Positions 58,711-64,000 of a DNA stretch of 64,000 bases are shown here, one piece after another (position 1 is the first letter of the stretch; every line of letters begins with the position of its first letter). The position numbers and the translations under genes were made by a program. The notes under the pieces are model-generated. The model was not told where the DNA came from, made no database searches, and saw nothing but the letters and a program-made list of their open reading frames with translations. This DNA comes from Gamsiella multidivaricata (taxonomy: Eukaryota > Mortierellomycota > Mortierellomycetes > Mortierellales > Mortierellaceae): contig NW_026251733.1 of assembly GCF_025024155.1 (NCBI RefSeq), positions 62,001-126,000 of the forward strand. Direction: 5' to 3'.

Positions 58711-61700
58711 ATGGAAGACTTCATGAACAAGAACAACGTCGAGAGCAACAGCTCCTGGGCTGGTGCCCTCCCCGTCGCCCAGGGTCTCTACGATCCCGAG
58801 AACGAGAAGGACTCCTGCGGTGTCGGCTTCATCGCCAACATCAAGGGCGAGCACTCGCACCGCATCCTCAAGGATGCCTCCAGCATTCTCTGCAACATGG
58901 TACGTTTCATTTCCATCGTCATCTCTTGCGCCACCATTTCTCTTTTTTAATGCTCTCGTGTGCTTGGTTTGTACATCGTACTTACACCCCCCCCCCTCTC
59001 CCTCTTTTCATTTCCCGTCATACATGGACTTCCTTTTTCTTAGACCCATCGTGGTGCCACCTCTGCTGATCCACGCGACGGTGATGGTGCCGGTGTCATG
59101 ACTGGCATGCCCCACACCTTCATGATGGAAGAGGCCCACCGTCTCAACATCACCCTGCCCGCACAAGGCGAGTACGCCGTCGGAAACGTCTTCCTCCGAC
59201 CTGACGAACCTCATGTGCACGAGCAGAAATCCATCTTTGAGTCTATCGCTCAGCAGAACGGACTCAAGGTTCTTGGCTGGCGTATCGTCCCCGTCGATAA
59301 CTCCATCCTCGGACCCTCTGCAAAGTCCAAGGAGCCCTCGATCCAGCAACCTTTTGTCATCCTCGACCCTGCTGTCCACCACGCCTTTGATAACAAGCGC
59401 TTCCAGCGCCAGCTCTATCTGTTGAGGAAGCAGGCCACTCATGCGATCACCCTCAAGAACTGGTTCTATATCTGCTCCCTTTCGAACCAGAACATTGTCT
59501 ACAAGGGTCAGCTTTCGCCCGTTCAGGTGTACGACTTTTTCTACGATTTGCAGAACCACAAGTACCTGACCCACTTTGCCCTGGTCCACTCCCGTTTCTC
59601 GACAAACACCTTCCCCTCCTGGGATCGTGCCCAGCCCATGCGATGGGCTGCTCATAACGGTAAGCATTCTTTCTCCGTGTGTTTTGTTTATGGAATGGAA
59701 TGACGACTGTTGAGTGTGTGAGTGTGTGAATGTGGGGCATAGCACGGTACATGGATGGTGTGCATGGGAGCGAGGACATGGCTCAAGATTATCGTTATGA
59801 GTAATTTGGATGTTTTTTTTTGTTCGATTTGCCTTGTTTGCCTGTCTGGGTCGGCTCTTTTTTCCCTTTTCCCCTCCCTCTGTATATGGTGCATATGATG
59901 CGGGATGGCATTTGCAAGTGTGTGGTCGTGTTTTGTATTTTCGGTTGTGGCCACTCCCCACACGATGCAGCGGTTCCAAACTTTCCAGCCTTATACGGCC
60001 TCGCAGAAAGAAGACTTGCCACGCGCGCTGCAAGGGGGGTCGGAGAGAAGGGTGACTAGCCGCATTAAGGTTCAATTCAACGTAATTCTCCTAAGACTAC
60101 TTATTCGCATTGGCCAATCACATCCACGCATCTTATCTCTTTGCGCGGGGAGGCAATGTTTCCGAAGCACACCGCACACCGCATTATGTGGGCTCGCCAA
60201 ACGCTCTGTTTGCTCCCATGTGACACTTGCCCTCACTCGATCCACCTATGAAATCACTCCAACAGCTTTCAATTCAATCACACTAATCTAAAAATCCCTT
60301 TCTATCCCTCCCCTTTATCTACAGGTGAGATCAACACCCTTCGCGGTAACAAGAACTGGATGCGCGCCCGCGAGGGTGTCATGCACTCGGACTACTTTGG
60401 CAACGATCTCCAAAAGTTGTTCCCCATCATTGAGGAGGGCGGCTCCGACTCCTCCGCCTTTGACAACGTCCTCGAGTTGCTTGTCGTCAACGGTGTCCTC
60501 ACCCTCCCCGAGGCCATCATGATGATGTTGCCCGAGGCATGGCAGTCAAATGCCAACATGGAGCCCGAGAAGAAGGCTTGGTACGAATGGGCTGCCTGTC
60601 TCATGGAGGCCTATGACGGTCCTGGTAAGTCTCATGCTATCTCCAACAATTGCTAGCATTTCCTGTCTGTCTTATCTATCAAACATGAACGACTAACAGA
60701 TAGCTATCCTATTTAATCACGATATCATGCAGCCCTCATGACCTTCTCGGACGGTCGCTACTGCGGTGCTTCTTTGGACAGAAACGGTCTCCGTCCCTGC
60801 CGCTTCTACAAGACCACCGATGGCTTGATGATCTGTGCTTCCGAGGTTGGTACCATCAACATCGCCCCTGAACGCATTCTTGAGAAGGGCCGTCTCCAGC
60901 CCGGAAAGATGCTTCTGGTTGATACCTTGGAGGGTCGTGTTGTCGACGATCGCGAGCTCAAGCTGTCGATCGCTTCCCGCCAGAACTTCCGCCAGTGGGT
61001 TGACGAGCAGATGTTGTCTGTCGATGACGCCGTCGCCAACGCTCCCAAGTTCGACGTCATGTCGTCGGTCGATGATGTTCCTCTGACCCAGGATCCTCGT
61101 CTTCTCGCCTTCAAGCTGACCATCGAGCAGCTCAACCTCTTGCTCATGCCCATGACCACCGATGGAAAGGAGGCTTTGGGATCCATGGGTAACGACGCCC
61201 CTCTTGCCTGTCTCGCGACTGAGCCCCAGATCATCTTTGACTATTTCCGTCAGCTGTTCGCCCAGGTCACCAACCCTCCCATTGATCCTATCCGCGAGGA
61301 GATTGTCATGAGTCTTGAGTGCTATGTTGGACCCGAGGGCAATCTGTTGGAGATGGACCAAAGCCAGTGCCACAAGCTGAAGCTGCCCACACCTGTCCTT
61401 TCCCTGAATGAGATGGAGGCCATCAAAAACTTTGACATCACTCGCGCTGACTGGAAGACTCGTGTGATCGACATTACCTTCCTCAAGTCCGACGGCCCTG
61501 CCGGATATGTTCCATGCCTCGAGCGTGTCTGCGAGGAGGTCTCTGCTGCCATCCAGGACGGTGTCAAGATCGTCGTCCTGTCCGACCGCGGTGTCTCTCC
61601 TGAGCGTGTTGCTATCTCCTCCTTGATCGCTACTGGAGGCGTTCATCACTACCTCGTCAGGGAGAAGAAGCGTTCTCGTGTTGCTATCGCCGTCGAGACG

Positions 61701-64000
61701 GCTGAGGCTCGTGAGGTCCACCATGCCTGTGTCCTCCTTGGATATGGTGCTGATATGAGTAAGTTGTTGCTCAATTGAGCTGTAAAGTGAAGGTTTATGG
61801 TTGGTACATAGTCACGAAAACTATAATTTCTGACATTTCTTCCTGTATTGATTTTCCATGATCCATAGTCTGCCCTTACCTTGCGCAGGAGGCTATTATC
61901 AAGCTGTATCGTGAGAATTCTCTTCGCTCGGAGGCTGGTCCCGAGAAGCTCATCAAGAACTACATCAAGGCTACTAGCAACGGTATTTTGAAGGTCATGT
62001 CCAAGATGGGTATCTCGACACTGCAGTCCTACAAGGGTGCTCAGATCTTCGAAGCCTTGGGCCTCGATGAACCAGTCATTGCCCGCTCGTTCGCCGGCAC
62101 TGCCTCCAGAATCAAGGGTGTTGGCTTTGATATCCTTGCCTTGGATGCCTTTGCTCTCCATGAGCGTGCCTGGCCTTCGCGCCAGACCGTCGCTATCGAG
62201 GGCATCCCCGAGTCTGGCGATTATCACTGGCGTAACGGTGCCATTCCTCACATCAATGACCCCGACGGTATTGCCAACCTTCAGGACGCTGTTCGTCGCA
62301 AGAACGACAACGCTTATGAGGCCTATTCTCAAAATGCTTTCCAGCAGATCAAGAGCTGTACTCTGCGTGGCATGCTTGAGTTTGATTTCTCAAAGGCTAG
62401 GCCCATCCCCGTTGATGAGGTTGAGCCCTGGACTGAGATTTGCAAGCGCTTCTGTACTGGTGCTATGAGTTATGGTTCCATCTCCATGGAGGCCCACTCG
62501 ACTTTGTCGATTGCCATGAACCGCATCGGAGGCAAGTCCAACTCTGGAGAGGGAGGAGAGGATCCCGAGCGCTCCAACCCACGCGAGAACGGAGACTCTC
62601 TCCGCTCTGCCATCAAGCAGATTGCCTCGGGTCGCTTCGGTGTCACCTCGTACTACCTCTCTGATGCCGAGGAGATCCAGATCAAGATGGCTCAGGGAGC
62701 TAAGCCCGGAGAGGGCGGTGAATTGCCGTAAGTATTTGTGGAGTAGATTTCCAGTTTGCGTTCAGCACGTGAAATCTTTTTCTAACGACTTTTGATATCG
62801 TGACTTTCTAGTGGCCACAAGGTTTCGGACGAGATCGGAAAGACCCGTCACTCGACTCCTGGCGTCGGCCTCATCTCGCCTCCTCCTCATCACGATATCT
62901 ACTCGATTGAGGATCTGAAGCAGTTGATTTACGACGCCAAGGCTGCTAACCCTCGCGCCAGAATCTCTGTCAAGTTGGTCTCGGAGGTCGGTGTCGGTGT
63001 CATTGCCAGCGGTGTTGCCAAGGCCAAAGCCGACCACATCCTCATCTCTGGTCACGATGGTGGCACGGGAGCCTCGCGCTGGACTGGTATCAAGTATGCC
63101 GGTCTTCCTTGGGAACTGGGTCTTGCTGAGACCCACCAGACGTTGGTCTTGAACGATCTCCGTGGACGTGTTGTCGTCCAGACTGATGGTCAGATCCGTA
63201 CTGGCCGCGATGTTGCCATTGCCTGCTTGCTCGGTGCTGAGGAATGGGGTTTCGCCACCACGCCCTTGATCGCCATGGGATGCACCATGATGCGTAAATG
63301 CCACCTGAACACCTGCCCTGTTGGTGTTGCTACCCAGGATCCTTACCTCCGTGAGAAATTCGCTGGTTCGCCCGAGCATGTCATCAATTTCTTCTACTAT
63401 GTTGCCGAGGAGTTGCGTACCATCATGGCCAAGCTTGGTTTCCGCAGCATCAACGAGATGGTTGGACGCACCGATGTCCTCTGCGTCGATGAGAGCCGCC
63501 GCAACCCCAAGACCGCCAACATTGATTTGTCTCCCATCCTGACCCCTGCCTTCACTCTCCGCCCTGGTGCCGCCACCTACAAGGTCCGCAAGCAGGAGCA
63601 CATGCACCACACTCGCCTCGACAACAAGTTCATTAGTGAGGCCCAGGATGCCCTGAACACTGGCAAGCGTGTGGAGCTCGACGGCAAGGTCGTCAACACT
63701 GATCGTGCCCTCGGTACCACGATCTCGTACCACGTCAGCACCAAGTACGGCGAGAGCGGTCTCCCCGATGACACGATCCACATCAACCTCAAGGGTTCTG
63801 CTGGTCAGTCGCTCGGTGCTTGGTTGGCTCCTGGTGTGACCATTGAGCTTGAAGGAGACTCGAACGACTATGTCGGTAAGGGTCTTTCCGGTGGTCGCCT
63901 CATCATCTACCCACCCAAGACCTCGACCTTCAAGAGCGAGGAGAACGTCATTATCGGAAACACCTGCTTGTACGGTGCCACCAGCGGTAAGGCGTTCTTT
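58711..64000 (+). CDS. GLT1: Glutamate synthase (GOGAT), 3' end beyond the window
   Basis: Six exons so far: 58711-58899, 59044-59659, 60325-60624, 60733-61758, 61869-62727 and 62812 to the window end. All are in phase, giving 1393 residues of an expected 2100 or more. The propeptide ends at DSCGVGF, leaving Cys36 as the N-terminal nucleophile of the class II amidotransferase domain (about 36-430, with [41 protein letters not shown] and [17 protein letters not shown]). A central linker domain follows, then the FMN/synthase domain with [20 protein letters not shown] and [13 protein letters not shown], the 3Fe-4S cysteines in [16 protein letters not shown], and the start of the GXGXG domain. 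It converts glutamine plus 2-oxoglutarate to two glutamates using NADH in fungi. The NAD(P)H-binding small-subunit-like domain is expected past the edge. Intron 2 is 665 nt, far longer than the others. The start is the first ATG after the TATA box. Confidence 0.97.

Noticed and set aside
59008..60075. 355-codon minus-strand open frame
   Set aside because: It runs through the GLT1 exon 2 complement and the long intron; composition is low-complexity and no domain is seen.
60717..61724. 335-codon minus-strand open frame opposite GLT1
   Set aside because: It mirrors GLT1 exon 4; strong codon bias of a highly expressed gene leaves the antisense frame open. No family match on that strand.
62762..63781. 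339-codon minus-strand open frame opposite GLT1 exon 6
   Set aside because: Antisense shadow of the FMN/synthase domain, which matches its family perfectly on the plus strand.
1..64000. tRNA, rRNA, CRISPR or prokaryotic-style operons
   Set aside because: No B-box-containing cloverleaf, rRNA block or spaced direct-repeat array was found by eye, and the genes are clearly eukaryotic.

Overview
The window is nuclear DNA of an intron-rich filamentous fungus. I infer an early-diverging lineage (Mucoromycota, Mortierella-like). The grounds are GT..AG introns, mostly about 40-180 nt, in nearly every gene; metazoan-like genes absent from budding yeast (SNRNP27, an MTMR14-type lipid phosphatase, a cystatin); and gene-poor tracts rich in homopolymers between compact clusters. 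The species cannot be named from the sequence alone.

Layout. 1-363: 3'-truncated cystatin (-). 834-2287: CBP3/UQCC1 complex III assembly chaperone (+). 2468-3439: SNRNP27 tri-snRNP protein (-). 3880-9249: very long MTMR14-like phosphatase (-) with an unresolved 5' end. 10590-12258: PEX19 (-). 12984-14410: AAAP amino-acid transporter (-). 14.4-20.4 kb: gene-poor, with a decayed IS630/Tc1/mariner-type transposase (16816-18640) and a short tandem repeat. 20431-22180: PTR2 peptide transporter (+). 22314-23219: glutathione S-transferase (-). 23953-24591: small secreted Cys protein (-). 25354-27825: F-box protein (+), tail to tail with RIT1 (27863-30250, -). 30490-32286: proteasome ATPase RPT2 (-). 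32570-33425: small ankyrin protein (-). 33535-35331: monocarboxylate-type MFS transporter (-). 37209-39186: secreted GDSL phospholipase B-like (-). 39414-40481: mitochondrial ribosomal protein uL5m (+). 40995-46362: SIN3 (+). 46598-48322: NAXD, NAD(P)HX dehydratase (+). 48487-51021: mitochondrial dynamin-like (Mmc1-like) protein (+). 51158-52106: GPI-anchored secreted protein (-). 52.1-58.7 kb: gene desert. 58711 to the window end: glutamate synthase GLT1 (+), 3'-truncated.

Functionally this is a housekeeping segment: mitochondrial biogenesis (CBP3, uL5m, Mmc1-like, possibly mitochondrial NAXD), splicing, peroxisome import, proteasome, tRNA modification, chromatin repression, nitrogen uptake and assimilation (AAAP, PTR2, GLT1), and a secreted or cell-surface set (two Cys-rich proteins, PLB-like). 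I see no operon-like or defence-island structure and no convincing new multi-gene system.

The most notable single-gene points are these: the roughly 980-residue acidic, Ser-rich tail on the MTMR14-like phosphatase; the dynamin-like protein with a degenerate P-loop; a dual-start architecture in NAXD; an RPT2 first coding exon that consists only of its ATG; and two places (MTMR14 5' end, PLB exon 3/4) where the reading frame cannot be closed with ordinary splicing. Exon boundaries were read by eye from splice signals and phase agreement; no alignment or RNA evidence was used.
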